This document shows, piece by piece, positions 35,042 through 44,656 of a DNA stretch of 64,000 nucleotides. The stretch is from Leptobacterium flavescens. Lineage in GTDB: Bacteria; Bacteroidota; Bacteroidia; Flavobacteriales; Flavobacteriaceae. The notes beneath the pieces are model-generated. The model was not told where the DNA came from, made no database searches, and saw only the letters and a list, made by a program, of their open reading frames with translations. Position 1 is the stretch's first letter; every line of letters starts with the position of its first letter. The stretch covers positions 1,550,001-1,614,000 of the forward strand of contig NZ_JAABOO010000001.1 of the NCBI RefSeq assembly GCF_010671605.1, in the 5' to 3' direction. Both the position numbers and the translations under genes were made by a program.

Positions 35042-36163
35042 TTATGGAAGTAAGATACTTTCTCTTGATCCTCCCGAAGTAAACAGAGTACGCATTCTTG
35101 CTTTCTGACCTTCAGAGAACATATACATACAAGCATCATCAACATAATCCATATAATTCATGGTCATGTCGTTAGATCTGCAGTTTACTGTCGGATAGGA
35201 AGGACATCCGTAGTTCGGTGCATCCGAGCTAGGTGTATCGGCTACGAAATCGTCCTGACGACATCTTCCGTCTCCCCAGATATGGCGAAGATTCAACCAG
35301 TGTCCAACTTCGTGAGTCGTAGTTCTCCCACCGTCGAAAGGAGCAGATACTCTTCCGGTGTTTCCGAAGAAATTATGAGCAACTACCACTCCGTCTGTAG
35401 CAGCAGCACCTCCGGGGAACTGTGCATATCCAAGGATGGTTCTTCCTCCGCTGGTCAAACCACCTACAACCCAAATATTAAGATGGGTAGAAGGGCTAAC
35501 CACGTCAGATCCTCCGTTAGAAGAATACTTCATAGAGTCGTTCGTTGGCCAGGAACTGGTTGAAGAAGCAACTCTTATTACCTGATCTAAGGTAAAAGTA
35601 ATGTCTGAATCGGCTACTCTTCCGGCAAATTCAGTCGGTACAAGTCCAACATCAGAATTGGTAGCATTGAAATCCTCGTTCAACACCTGGATCTGAGAAT
35701 TGATCTGAGCATCACTGATGTTCTCATTGGAGTTACTGTAAATAACATGAACCACTACAGGAATGTTGATCACTCCAAGTCCGTCATCTACAGGTTCTCC
35801 ACCTCCACCATCGCCGCCGTCGCCGCCACTTCCGCCGCCGTTACCATTGCCGTTTCCTTTTTTACCGGCAATGAACTTTCTGGTGTGTTTTTCGATGTTG
35901 TACATTTTGTTTTCCAGTCCGGGGTTTTCTCTCAGTTTTCTGTTCAGTACACTCATGGAGTGGCAGCTTCTGGAGATAAGGCCTGCATTTTCCGAATTAG
36001 CCTGAGAAGTGATGGGAGCTTCTCCTACTTCATCGGTATAGACATAAAAATCACTCATGTCTATTTCTGCTTCAGCCTGGACTTCGGGGGTTTCGTTCTG
36101 GTCGTTTTCACAGGACGCAAAAATCAGAGCCAGGGCTGCAAGGCCCATAAAAATTCTTTTCAT
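35042..36163 (-). CDS. M43 (pappalysin-type) zinc metalloprotease lipoprotein
   Basis: This 373-residue protein has a lipoprotein signal ending at Cys18 (ALIFASC). A propeptide-like region comes next, then a glycine-rich linker (about residues 103-122, GGGSGGDGGDGG type, encoded by GCC/GCA-like triplets). The catalytic domain carries the zinc motif HEVGHWLNLRH (His284, Glu285, His288, His294) and the Met-turn MNYMDYVDD. M43 enzymes are extracellular endopeptidases. No T9SS domain is present, so it is probably a surface lipoprotein. It is inserted between sufS and sufE but ends in its own terminator. Confidence 0.92.
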   Translation of the reverse strand: MKRIFMGLAALALIFASCENDQNETPEVQAEAEIDMSDFYVYTDEVGEAPITSQANSENAGLISRSCHSMSVLNRKLRENPGLENKMYNIEKHTRKFIAGKKGNGNGNGGGSGGDGGDGGGGEPVDDGLGVINIPVVVHVIYSNSNENISDAQINSQIQVLNEDFNATNSDVGLVPTEFAGRVADSDITFTLDQVIRVASSTSSWPTNDSMKYSSNGGSDVVSPSTHLNIWVVGGLTSGGRTILGYAQFPGGAAATDGVVVAHNFFGNTGRVSAPFDGGRTTTHEVGHWLNLRHIWGDGRCRQDDFVADTPSSDAPNYGCPSYPTVNCRSNDMTMNYMDYVDDACMYMFSEGQKARMRTLFTSGGSRESILLP

Positions 36164-36388
36164 AAAAATTAAGATTTTAGTTAGTGTTTTCGCAGCCGAA
36201 TATATAAAAAATTAACAATTCATTAAGTTTTTGTTATATTTTTTAGATGAACAGCAATACCGATTTTATGCACTTTATCGATGGGCAAGTACAAAACCGG
36301 TCAGTAACGAAAAAGAAAAAAATTTCAATGAATTTTTTCTCTTCGCAGAAAAATAACGTGAATACGTGTTAAACTGAAAAGATAATTC

Positions 36389-37603
36389 TTAGGAAAGCAT
36401 CATTTTCGCCTTTCTTACCGCCTCTACCAAAGCGTCTATTTCTTCTTTGGTATTGTAAAAAGAAAAACTGGCTCTTACCGTTCCGGGTATCTTATAATAA
36501 TCCATGATGGGTTGCGCACAATGATGTCCGGTTCTTACCGCGATCCCAAGTTTATCCACAATGGTCCCTATATCATAAGGGTGTATTCCCTCAATATTAA
36601 AGGAAATAACCGAAGTTTTGTTTTCCGTGGTCCCGTAGATCTTCAGCCCTTCTATCTCCAGCAGTTTTTCGGTTCCGTATTTCAGGAGCTCATCCTCATA
36701 GGCGGCAATAGTATCAAAACCAATGGCATTCATATAATCTATAGCAGCTCCAAAAGCTATTCCGCCACAGATATTGGGAGTTCCTGCTTCAAATTTATGC
36801 GGGAGATCGGCATAGGTGGTCTTTTCGAAGGTCACTTCGGCAATCATCTCTCCTCCTCCCTGATACGGAGGTAATTTATTAAGCCATTCTTCCTTTCCGT
36901 AGAGCATTCCCACTCCGGTAGGGCCACACATCTTATGGGCGGAAGCCACATAAAAATCGACATCCAGTTCCTGAACATCCGGTTTGATATGCGGGCAGGA
37001 CTGAGCCCCGTCTATAAGCACTGCAGCACCCACAGCATGAGCTTTATCAATGATCTGCTTAATGGGGTTTACCGTTCCCAGAGCATTGGAAACATGATTG
37101 GTGAATACCAGTTTGGTCTTTTCCGAAAGCAGGGCATCATATGCATCCATCTCCAGGGCTCCTTCTTCATTCATAGGAATAACTTTCAGAATAGCTCCGG
37201 TACGCTCGCAAAGCATTTGCCAGGGAACGATATTCGAATGGTGCTCCAGGGCAGAAACGATGATCTCATCTCCTTTTTTCAGTATAGATGAAAAACCGGT
37301 AGCCACCAGGTTAATACTATGTGTAGTTCCCGAGGTGAAAATAATTTCATGTAATCTGGCTGCATTAAAATGCTTCCGGATCTTTTTACGTGCCTCTTCG
37401 TAAACATCGGTAGCTTCCTGAGACAGATAATGTACTCCTCTGTGGATATTTGCGTTATAGTTTGAATAGTAATCTACAATGGTATCGATAACCGCTTGTG
37501 GTGTCTGCGATGTTGCCGCATTGTCAAAATACACCAGGGGCTTCCCGTTCACCTCTCTGCTGAGGATGGGGAAATCCTTTCTTATTTTATAAACATCGAA
37601 CAT
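36389..37603 (-). CDS. sufS: Cysteine desulfurase SufS
   Basis: This 404-residue group II cysteine desulfurase removes sulfur from L-cysteine for Fe-S cluster assembly. The PLP-binding Lys224 lies in VASAHKMCGPTGVG and the persulfide Cys362 in AVRTGHHCAQP. FDNAATSQTP and FTSGTTHSINLV are further family motifs. It is separated from sufD by a serine hydrolase on the other strand and by a bidirectional terminator, so it has its own promoter. Confidence 0.96.
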   Translation of the reverse strand: MFDVYKIRKDFPILSREVNGKPLVYFDNAATSQTPQAVIDTIVDYYSNYNANIHRGVHYLSQEATDVYEEARKKIRKHFNAARLHEIIFTSGTTHSINLVATGFSSILKKGDEIIVSALEHHSNIVPWQMLCERTGAILKVIPMNEEGALEMDAYDALLSEKTKLVFTNHVSNALGTVNPIKQIIDKAHAVGAAVLIDGAQSCPHIKPDVQELDVDFYVASAHKMCGPTGVGMLYGKEEWLNKLPPYQGGGEMIAEVTFEKTTYADLPHKFEAGTPNICGGIAFGAAIDYMNAIGFDTIAAYEDELLKYGTEKLLEIEGLKIYGTTENKTSVISFNIEGIHPYDIGTIVDKLGIAVRTGHHCAQPIMDYYKIPGTVRASFSFYNTKEEIDALVEAVRKAKMMLS

Positions 37604-37622
37604 ATATCAATCTTTAAAGGCA

Positions 37623-37630
37623 CAAAAATA
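37623..37630 (-). promoter_or_regulatory. Putative -7 box of sufS
   Basis: The minus strand reads TATTTTTG, 19 nt before the sufS ATG, predicting a short leader. Confidence 0.5.
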
Positions 37631-37703
37631 CTAACTATTTGTGCTCTCTTTACTTAAATTTCCATAATAGTCTTATTTTTATACTGAACCTAAATTTTTT
37701 ACA

Positions 37704-39044
37704 GTGAAAAAATTAAAATGGATCCTTCTGATCCTACTCGCCGCCCTGGGAGTAGGGGTTATTTTAAACTATCCCAAACTGAATATTATTTCCGGTTATT
37801 CGGCCAAAAACATGAGTTCTTCCGTTTTTGTTGCGGAACGTTCCTTCGATGTGATAGACAGCATAGACAATGGTTTTGCTCCGGTTAATATTGCCGCCGA
37901 TGAAATAGACCTCAATGGCAAAAGTGCATCGGCTTCTGTTTACGGTTTTAAGAAACGGACAGCGGTTTATCGGGAAGGCCTGGGCAGTGTGTTGATCAAT
38001 GATGATTTCGATCCTGAAAAACCATATCTGAAACCCAGAAGAAGCCATGAAAATGCTTCACTTTCCTATCCGTATGGCGATGCGGAACAGCAGGATACCC
38101 TTTTTGGCAACCTGGATTACACAAAACTCAGAACAGCGGTGTCCAATGCCTTTGGCACTTCTAATCCCAATCAGCAAACACGGGCGGTAGTTGTGGTTTA
38201 TAAAGATCAGATCGTAGCAGAACAATACGCTTCCGGCTTTAGCAAAAACACGCGTATCCTGGGCTGGTCTATGACCAAGAGCATTGTAAGTACCCTTTAC
38301 GGAATTCTTCAGCATCAGAACAGAATAGATGTGCAGGATCCGGCTCCCGTAGATGCCTGGAAAAATGATGAAAGAGCTGGTATAAGCCTTCATAATTTAC
38401 TGCAGATGAACAGCGGACTGGAATGGGAAGAGGATTATACCAAAATATCAGACGTGACGCGGATGCTTTTCCTGGAAGAGAATATGGCTTCAGTGCAGGA
38501 AAGGAAAAAGGCCAAATATGAACCCAATACACACTGGAATTACTCTTCCGGGACCACCAATCTGCTTTCCGGGATCCTGAGGAAGCAATTTTCCAGCCAT
38601 CAGGAATACCTGGATTTTGCCTATAGTGCCCTTCTTGATAAGATAGGGATGCACAGCTCGCTTATAGAGACCGATATGGCCGGGAACTATGTCGGATCTT
38701 CCTACGGATGGGCAACACCAAGAGACTGGGCAAAATTCGGCCTCCTCTATCTTCATAAAGGTAACTGGAACGGGATGCAGTTGTTCAGTCCGGAATGGGT
38801 AGATTATGTGGTACAGCCCACTCCTACTTCCGAAGAACGATACGGAGCCCAGTTCTGGCTGAATGCAGGAGGTTATTTACCGGATGTTCCCAAAAGTATT
38901 TATTATGCGGACGGTTACCAGGGCCAAAGGGTCTTTATTATTCCCTCACATGATATGGTGGTGGTGAGAATGGGACTGGATACAGAATCTTATGACTTTA
39001 ATGGCTTTTTAAAAGAGATCCTGGCAGCAGTCGGGAAAGAATAA
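37704..39044 (+). CDS. Serine hydrolase of the beta-lactamase/class C family
   Basis: This 446-residue protein starts at GTG 37704 (MKKLKWILLILLAALGVGVI forms a membrane anchor or signal). The serine-hydrolase domain carries the SxxK motif S189-M-T-K192 (GWSMTKSIVS), the tyrosine motif in WNYSSGTTNLLSG, and GYQGQRVFIIPSHDMVVVRMG at the third active-site strand. Family members act as peptidases, esterases or penicillin-binding enzymes. It is transcribed opposite to the SUF genes that flank it, so it is not part of their operons. Confidence 0.9.
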   Translation: MKKLKWILLILLAALGVGVILNYPKLNIISGYSAKNMSSSVFVAERSFDVIDSIDNGFAPVNIAADEIDLNGKSASASVYGFKKRTAVYREGLGSVLINDDFDPEKPYLKPRRSHENASLSYPYGDAEQQDTLFGNLDYTKLRTAVSNAFGTSNPNQQTRAVVVVYKDQIVAEQYASGFSKNTRILGWSMTKSIVSTLYGILQHQNRIDVQDPAPVDAWKNDERAGISLHNLLQMNSGLEWEEDYTKISDVTRMLFLEENMASVQERKKAKYEPNTHWNYSSGTTNLLSGILRKQFSSHQEYLDFAYSALLDKIGMHSSLIETDMAGNYVGSSYGWATPRDWAKFGLLYLHKGNWNGMQLFSPEWVDYVVQPTPTSEERYGAQFWLNAGGYLPDVPKSIYYADGYQGQRVFIIPSHDMVVVRMGLDTESYDFNGFLKEILAAVGKE

Positions 39045-39049
39045 GCATA

Positions 39050-39086
39050 AAAAAATACCCTGAAATGAACTTTCAGGGTATTTTTT
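39050..39086. terminator. Bidirectional terminator between the serine hydrolase gene and sufD
   Basis: An unusually long stem pairs TACCCTGAAA (39056-39065) with TTTCAGGGTA (39071-39080), extended by A and T runs of six on either side. It fits termination in both directions. Confidence 0.92.
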
Positions 39087-39105
39087 GAATTTATATTGTT
39101 AAGGC

Positions 39106-40422
39106 TTACAGATCGAAACCGAGATTAACTCCCAGTTTGGTTGCGATCAGCTTGTTGATCCTTCTTTTTACTTCGGGGATCTTTACACTTTCCAGAACAT
39201 TATTGGCAAAGGCATACATCAGTAGCGCTCTTCCTTCTTTTTCCGGGATCCCTCTTGTACGAAGATAGAATAATGCTTCTTCATCCAATTGTCCGATAGT
39301 ACAACCGTGAGAACACTTTACATCATCTGCAAAGATCTCCAGTTGTGGCTTCGTATTGATAGTAGCTTTATCGTTAATCAGGATATTGTTATTCTGCTGG
39401 AAGGCGTTGGTCTTCTGTGCAATCTTATCCACAACGATCTTTCCGTTAAATACTCCCGTACTCCTGTCGGCATAGATTCCTTTGTAATCCTGGTGACTTT
39501 CGCAATTAGGTTGTGCGTGGTGTACCAGGCTATAGTGATCTACGTGCTGCTTATCTCCAACAATAGTTACTCCCTTAAGGGTAGAATCTATATGCTCTCC
39601 CTTGTGATAGAAATTCAGGTTATTACGGGTAATATTTCCTCCGAATGAAAAAGTATGCACACTGGCATTACTGTCTCTTTGCTGAGAGATATACGTATTA
39701 TCTATTAAGGACGCACTCTGTACATCGTTCTGTATCTTGTAATAATCTACCACTGCTCTTTTATCGGCAAATATTTCCGTAACCGAATTGGTCAGTACTG
39801 GATTTTCGGTAAGACTCTGATGGCGTTCAATGATCTGTATATGAGAGTTCTCATCTACAATGATCAGGTTACGTGGCTGCAGCATGATAGCAGCTTCATT
39901 TCCCGTGGCAAAATGAATGATCTGAACAGGTTTATCTACCGCTTTGTTCTTAGGGATATGAATATAAGCCCCTTCCTTACTGAAAGCCGTGTTAAGCGAA
40001 GTAAGACTGTCGTCTGTCTTTGCCACCTTATTGAAATAATTATCAATAACAGGCCTGTATTTAGGCTTGTGTAAAGCAGCGCTCATCAGGCAGATGTCCA
40101 TTCCTTCATGAGTGGTCTCAGACAGGTGAGAGCTGTAAACACCATCTATAAAGACGATCTTATAAGAATCTATATCGTGTATAAAATACTTCTTTATATC
40201 CTTAAAGTCCAGTGCTACCTCTTCCTTTGGGAAGACGCTAAAGTCATTCTTTAACAAGGTGTTTAATGAAGTGTATTTCCAGGCTTCTTCCTTCTTTGTC
40301 GGAAATCCTTTTTCCTCAAAGATCTTTATCGCTTCAGAACGGATATCGTGTACCGAGGTATCAACATCTATCTGATTCTCGAATGCCATAAAAGAAGAAA
40401 CCAATTTATCTTTTAATTCCAT
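39106..40422 (-). CDS. sufD: Fe-S cluster assembly protein SufD
   Basis: This 438-residue SufD is part of the SufBC2D scaffold on which clusters are built. It shows the right-handed beta-helix core typical of SufB/SufD, with FSFGGNITRNNLNFYHKGE and DVKCSHGCTIGQLDEEALFYLRTRGI; the C-terminus is helical. It is the last gene of the sufA-sufB-MBL-sufC-sufD operon and ends at the strong bidirectional terminator. Confidence 0.95.
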   Translation of the reverse strand: MELKDKLVSSFMAFENQIDVDTSVHDIRSEAIKIFEEKGFPTKKEEAWKYTSLNTLLKNDFSVFPKEEVALDFKDIKKYFIHDIDSYKIVFIDGVYSSHLSETTHEGMDICLMSAALHKPKYRPVIDNYFNKVAKTDDSLTSLNTAFSKEGAYIHIPKNKAVDKPVQIIHFATGNEAAIMLQPRNLIIVDENSHIQIIERHQSLTENPVLTNSVTEIFADKRAVVDYYKIQNDVQSASLIDNTYISQQRDSNASVHTFSFGGNITRNNLNFYHKGEHIDSTLKGVTIVGDKQHVDHYSLVHHAQPNCESHQDYKGIYADRSTGVFNGKIVVDKIAQKTNAFQQNNNILINDKATINTKPQLEIFADDVKCSHGCTIGQLDEEALFYLRTRGIPEKEGRALLMYAFANNVLESVKIPEVKRRINKLIATKLGVNLGFDL

Positions 40423-40448
40423 AGTCTTCTATTTATCCATTAAACCGC

Positions 40449-41201
40449 TTAAGCAGTAACTTCCTGTTTAACCCAGTCGTATCCTTTAGCTTCCAGTTCA
40501 AGAGCCAGTTCTTTTGTTCCTGATTTTACGATCTTTCCATCGTGCAGAACGTGAACAAAGTCTGGTACTATATATTCAAGAAGTCTTTGATAGTGTGTAA
40601 TAACCACTACTGCGTTATCCTTACTTCTCAGTTTATTTACTCCATTTGCCACAATTCTCAAGGCATCGATATCAAGTCCTGAATCGGTTTCATCAAGAAT
40701 AGCCAGTTTAGGTTCAAGCATTGCCAGCTGGAAGATCTCATTTCTTTTCTTTTCCCCTCCGGAAAATCCTTCGTTCAAAGATCTGGAAAGGAATTTTCTG
40801 TCTATATCCAGTAATTCTGCTTTTTCTCTGATCTTCTTCAGCATTTCGTTGGCAGGCATGTCTTCCATACCTTTTGCCTTTCTGGACTCGTTAATAGCAG
40901 TTTTAATAAAATTGGTAACCGATACACCGGGGATCTCCACCGGGTACTGGAATGAAAGGAAAAGCCCTTTATGCGCTCTTTCCTCTGCCGCTAATTCACC
41001 GATATCTTCTCCTTCAAGGTAGATCTCTCCTTCCGATACTTCGTATTCTTCCTTTCCTGCGATCACCGAAGACAATGTACTTTTTCCGGAACCGTTAGGT
41101 CCCATGATAGCATGAACTTCTCCCGGTTTAACCTCCAGGTCAATTCCTTTTAAGATCTCTTTGTCCTCTACACCTGCGTGTAAATTTTTTATTGTTAACA
41201 T
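40449..41201 (-). CDS. sufC: Fe-S assembly ATPase SufC
   Basis: This 250-residue ABC-type ATPase powers the SufBCD scaffold. Walker A is GPNGSGKST (34-42), the signature is GFSGGEKKRNEIFQ, and Walker B is LAILDETDSGLD. It has no membrane domain, as expected for SufC. It lies 10 nt after the MBL-fold gene and 26 nt before sufD. Confidence 0.97.
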   Translation of the reverse strand: MLTIKNLHAGVEDKEILKGIDLEVKPGEVHAIMGPNGSGKSTLSSVIAGKEEYEVSEGEIYLEGEDIGELAAEERAHKGLFLSFQYPVEIPGVSVTNFIKTAINESRKAKGMEDMPANEMLKKIREKAELLDIDRKFLSRSLNEGFSGGEKKRNEIFQLAMLEPKLAILDETDSGLDIDALRIVANGVNKLRSKDNAVVVITHYQRLLEYIVPDFVHVLHDGKIVKSGTKELALELEAKGYDWVKQEVTA

Positions 41202-41211
41202 GCGAATTATT

Positions 41212-42084
41212 TTATTTTTTTAAAATGGCCTTTAATCGTTCTAAATCTTTCGGGCTATGTTGGATGAAAACATCGGCATTTTTTTCTTCGGCGAATGCCT
41301 CGAATGCTTCCATACTTTCCTTTGTTTGTGGGATATCGTGATTAAACTGAGGAGCAATCTTTCCGTCTCTGTTCTCCTGAAAGTGATACAGATCTCCACT
41401 CAGTAATATCGGTCTTTCCAGTCCGAGGTCCAGATATAATACCTGGTGCCCTATGGTATGACCCGGCATTGATTTGATGATCACGGTCCCGTCTTCAAAT
41501 ACATCAAAATCGCCGTTGAGTTTAATAACATTCGTCAACTCCTTGATAGGCTCATAAATAGTAGCCTGATTCTTTTGTACGCTGTCGCTGGTAATAAAAT
41601 TATATTCGTTTTCCTGAACCAGCCAGCTTGCATTCTTAAAGTAATTAGCCGTTCCCGTATGATCGAAATGAATATGTGACAAGGCCACATATTTAAAATC
41701 TTCCGGGGTCAGGCCGATTGTCTTTAACTGATTTCCGAGAGAATCTTTTCTAGAAACGGTAAATGCTCCGTCAGGAGTGGTAAAAGGTTCCGGCAGCCCT
41801 ACCAGGCCTTCCGGAAGTCCGGTATCCCATATTAATTTCCCATTAGGGTGATTAATAACATAGATGGGATCTACAAACTCCTTCGATTCTCCCTTATAGA
41901 GATCACCTTCAGAGAACAATTCCAGTTTATTCACTACAATGTCTCCTCCGTTAATAACCTCTAAACTAACTTTTGGCTTTTCTATTTTTGCTTCGGTTGC
42001 CGCATCGTTTTTGGCATCTTCCTTAGCATTTTTACAGGCAGCCAAAAGGCTTATACTCATTAATGCAATTGCAATTTTTTTCAT
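41212..42084 (-). CDS. Metallo-beta-lactamase-fold lipoprotein inside the suf operon
   Basis: This 290-residue protein has a lipoprotein signal (Cys17 in SLLAACKN) and a metallo-beta-lactamase fold. The metal site HxHxDH reads SHIHFDHTG (His137, His139, Asp141, His142); further ligands are in MPGHTIGHQV and LLSGDLYHF, and a late His lies in IQHSPKD. It resembles the AHL-lactonase branch (AttM/AiiA-like) by motif spacing. It is placed between sufB and sufC with gaps of 13 and 10 nt, so it is co-transcribed with an Fe-S assembly operon although exported to the envelope. The true substrate is unknown. Confidence 0.9.
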   Translation of the reverse strand: MKKIAIALMSISLLAACKNAKEDAKNDAATEAKIEKPKVSLEVINGGDIVVNKLELFSEGDLYKGESKEFVDPIYVINHPNGKLIWDTGLPEGLVGLPEPFTTPDGAFTVSRKDSLGNQLKTIGLTPEDFKYVALSHIHFDHTGTANYFKNASWLVQENEYNFITSDSVQKNQATIYEPIKELTNVIKLNGDFDVFEDGTVIIKSMPGHTIGHQVLYLDLGLERPILLSGDLYHFQENRDGKIAPQFNHDIPQTKESMEAFEAFAEEKNADVFIQHSPKDLERLKAILKK

Positions 42085-42097
42085 TTTCTTTAATTGA

Positions 42098-43543
42098 TTA
42101 TCCTACTGATCCTTCCAGGCTTATTTCCAATAATTTCTGAGCCTCCACAGCAAATTCCATCGGAAGTTTATTCAGTACTTCCTTACTGAAACCGTTTACG
42201 ATAAGGGCGATCGCTTTTTCGGTATCTATCCCTCTCTGGTTACAGTAAAAGATCTGATCTTCCCCAATCTTACTTGTGGTTGCCTCGTGCTCTATCTGAG
42301 CTGATTTATTTTTAGCTTCTATATACGGAAAAGTATGCGCCCCGCACTTATTCCCCATAAGCAGGGAATCACATTGCGAAAAGTTTCTTGCATTTTCCGC
42401 TCTGGAATTGATCTGTACCAATCCACGGTAACTGTTCTGAGACTTTCCTGCAGAAATACCTTTGGAAATAATGGTACTCTTGGTATTCTTTCCAAGATGG
42501 ATCATTTTGGTTCCCGTATCTGCCTGTTGGTAGTTATTTGTAACGGCGATGGAGTAAAACTCTCCCACCGAATTATTTCCTTTAAGGATACAGGAAGGAT
42601 ACTTCCAGGTAACAGCACTTCCGGTCTCTACCTGTGTCCAGGAGATTTTAGCGTTGGTTTCGCAAATCCCTCTTTTGGTTACAAAATTAAAGACCCCTCC
42701 TTTACCTTCGGCATTTCCCGGGTACCAGTTCTGAACTGTAGAATATTTTATTTCAGCATCGTCAAGAGCAATTAACTCAACGACTGCTGCGTGTAACTGA
42801 TTTTCATCTCTCATCGGAGCAGTACAACCTTCCAGGTAACTCACATAACTCCCTTCATCGGCAATAACAAGGGTTCTTTCGAACTGTCCTGTTCCTGCCT
42901 GGTTGATCCTGAAATAGGTAGACAATTCCATCGGGCATCTTACGCCTTTGGGAATATAGCAGAAAGATCCGTCTGAGAAAACCGCCGAGTTAAGGGCAGC
43001 GTAAAAATTGTCTTTCCGGGGAACTACCGTACCGATATATTTTTTTACCAGTTCCGGATGTTCCTGTATAGCTTCGGAAATAGAGCAAAAAATAATCCCT
43101 TTTTCCGCCAGTGTCTTTTTAAAAGTTGTTGCCACCGATACAGAATCCATAACGATATCTACCGCAACTCCGGCAAGCTTCTTTTGCTCTTCTATGGAGA
43201 TCCCAAGTTTGTTGAAGGTTTCCAGTAATTCCGGATCTACCTCATCCAAACTGTTGTACTTGTCTTTTTTCTTCGGTGCAGAGTAATAGGAAATACCCTG
43301 GAAATCCGGTTTTTCATAATTTACGTTCGCCCATTCCGGTTCTTCCATTTCGGACCAGATACGAAAAGCCTCCAGACGCCATTCGGTCATCCATTCGGGT
43401 TCGTTCTTCTTTTTAGAGATGGCACGAACTATATCTTCATTGAGGCCATTGGGAAAAGTTTCAGATTCTATATCGGTATAAAATCCGTACTCATACTCTT
43501 TGGTCTCCAGTTCTTTTTTTAATTCTTCTTCTGTATATGCCAT
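42098..43543 (-). CDS. sufB: Fe-S cluster assembly protein SufB
   Basis: The 481-residue SufB is the scaffold subunit that holds the nascent cluster. Family blocks include [73 protein letters not shown] and [21 protein letters not shown]. The ATG at 43543 ([10 protein letters not shown]) is preferred over an in-frame ATG at 43582, which lies next to the sufA stop and adds 13 unconserved residues. It is second in the operon, 39 nt after sufA. Confidence 0.96.
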   Translation of the reverse strand: MAYTEEELKKELETKEYEYGFYTDIESETFPNGLNEDIVRAISKKKNEPEWMTEWRLEAFRIWSEMEEPEWANVNYEKPDFQGISYYSAPKKKDKYNSLDEVDPELLETFNKLGISIEEQKKLAGVAVDIVMDSVSVATTFKKTLAEKGIIFCSISEAIQEHPELVKKYIGTVVPRKDNFYAALNSAVFSDGSFCYIPKGVRCPMELSTYFRINQAGTGQFERTLVIADEGSYVSYLEGCTAPMRDENQLHAAVVELIALDDAEIKYSTVQNWYPGNAEGKGGVFNFVTKRGICETNAKISWTQVETGSAVTWKYPSCILKGNNSVGEFYSIAVTNNYQQADTGTKMIHLGKNTKSTIISKGISAGKSQNSYRGLVQINSRAENARNFSQCDSLLMGNKCGAHTFPYIEAKNKSAQIEHEATTSKIGEDQIFYCNQRGIDTEKAIALIVNGFSKEVLNKLPMEFAVEAQKLLEISLEGSVG

Positions 43544-43582
43544 TTTATTTGTTTGAGAAGTTAAGTAATCGGCTGCTGCCAA

Positions 43583-43912
43583 TTACAGGGAAAAGCTTTC
43601 TCCGCAACCGCAGGTGCGTTGCGCATTCGGATTATTAAAAACAAATCCTTTTCCGTTCAGTCCCCCGGAGTACTCCAGAGTGGTACCAACGAGATACAGA
43701 AAGCTTCGCTTATCGACCAGGATCCTTACCGCATTATCTTCAAAAAGCTTGTCGCCATCTGCCTGACTCTTATCGAAATTCAATTCATAAGACAGGCCGG
43801 AACAACCTCCGCTTTTCACTCCAACACGCACAAAATCTGTTGCGGCATCAAAGCCTTCCTCAGTCATAAGCTGTATTACTTTATTTTTCGCTGTTTCAGA
43901 AACTTGTATCAT
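43583..43912 (-). CDS. sufA: A-type Fe-S carrier (SufA/HesB/IscA family)
   Basis: This 109-residue A-type carrier accepts clusters from SufBCD for delivery. The three cluster cysteines are Cys37 (KSGGCSGLSY), Cys101 and Cys103 (RTCGCGESFSL). It is the first gene of the suf operon, behind a -7 box. It could equally be called IscA-like; the operon position favours sufA. Confidence 0.93.
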   Translation of the reverse strand: MIQVSETAKNKVIQLMTEEGFDAATDFVRVGVKSGGCSGLSYELNFDKSQADGDKLFEDNAVRILVDKRSFLYLVGTTLEYSGGLNGKGFVFNNPNAQRTCGCGESFSL

Positions 43913-43941
43913 TTATAAATAGATTAGTTCTAAATAGTATG

Positions 43942-43949
43942 CAAAAATA
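43942..43949 (-). promoter_or_regulatory. Putative -7 box of the suf operon
   Basis: The minus strand reads TATTTTTG, 29 nt before the sufA ATG. No IscR or Fur site could be recognised by eye, and no -33 TTG lies at the usual distance. Confidence 0.5.
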
Positions 43950-44063
43950 GTACATTAAAGCCTATTTTCTGCATTTTATAGCATTATTATAACAAATTAC
44001 TCTATAAGTTTTGTTTATTGCTTATAGTCGTATTTAGACGGGATCTTTTACAGTTGGAGGATA

Positions 44064-44453
44064 TTAATTAATAGAGACCGGAGATTTGTTGTCGTCTATA
44101 GCCACAAAAGTAAACTCTCCGCTTACAGCTTTCTCTCTTTCAGGGGAGTACATTTGCTCGATAAAAATATCCACTCTTACCTTAAGACTGGTATTCCCGA
44201 GATAGGAAACTTTCCCGATAAGTTCTACTATAGTACCATGCGGAATAGGCTTTTTAAAATCGATGCGATCACTACTTACGGTAACCATTTTTTGCCTGCT
44301 GTATCTGGTAGCGGTAATAAAGGCTACCTCATCCATAAGCTGCATGGCCGTACCTCCGAAGAGAGTGTCATAATGGTTGGTGGTATTGGGAAAAACCGCT
44401 TTGAATATTCTGGTTTCCGAATCTTTAATTCTTTCCGTTTGAGATCTTAACAT
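44064..44453 (-). CDS. Hotdog acyl-CoA thioesterase (YciA/BACH type)
   Basis: This 129-residue protein has a single hotdog domain of the acyl-CoA hydrolase class. Motifs are VFPNTTNHYDTLFGGTAMQL (with the active-site Asn and Asp), MDEVAFITATRYSRQ and VDIFIEQMYSPEREKAVSG. It would hydrolyse acyl-CoA thioesters in the cytoplasm. No operon partner is close; it lies upstream of the suf operon on the same strand with 151 nt between. Confidence 0.9.
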   Translation of the reverse strand: MLRSQTERIKDSETRIFKAVFPNTTNHYDTLFGGTAMQLMDEVAFITATRYSRQKMVTVSSDRIDFKKPIPHGTIVELIGKVSYLGNTSLKVRVDIFIEQMYSPEREKAVSGEFTFVAIDDNKSPVSIN

Positions 44454-44656
44454 GCTATGGATTTAGTTATTAATATTTATGCGATCCACGCTTCCGGAAA
44501 ACAGAAGGCTAACCGCATTAAAACCGTATAAAATTAAAGAATGTTCCGCTAAGCGGAGGTACGTGTGGTTTAAATAAGATGAAAATTAACATTGCCTTTT
44601 ACGCAACCTCTCTGACAATCAGACATCATACTAAGAAACCAATAAATATCCTCAGC

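Noticed and set aside
35810-35860. Triplet-rich GCC/CCG run as a possible microsatellite or regulatory repeat
   Set aside because: It is the coding DNA of the glycine-rich linker in the M43 protease and is explained by that.
44545-44557. TCCGC-TAA-GCGGA palindrome upstream of the small lipoprotein gene
   Set aside because: Stem of only 5 bp, no T run, no conserved position; too short to call an operator or terminator.
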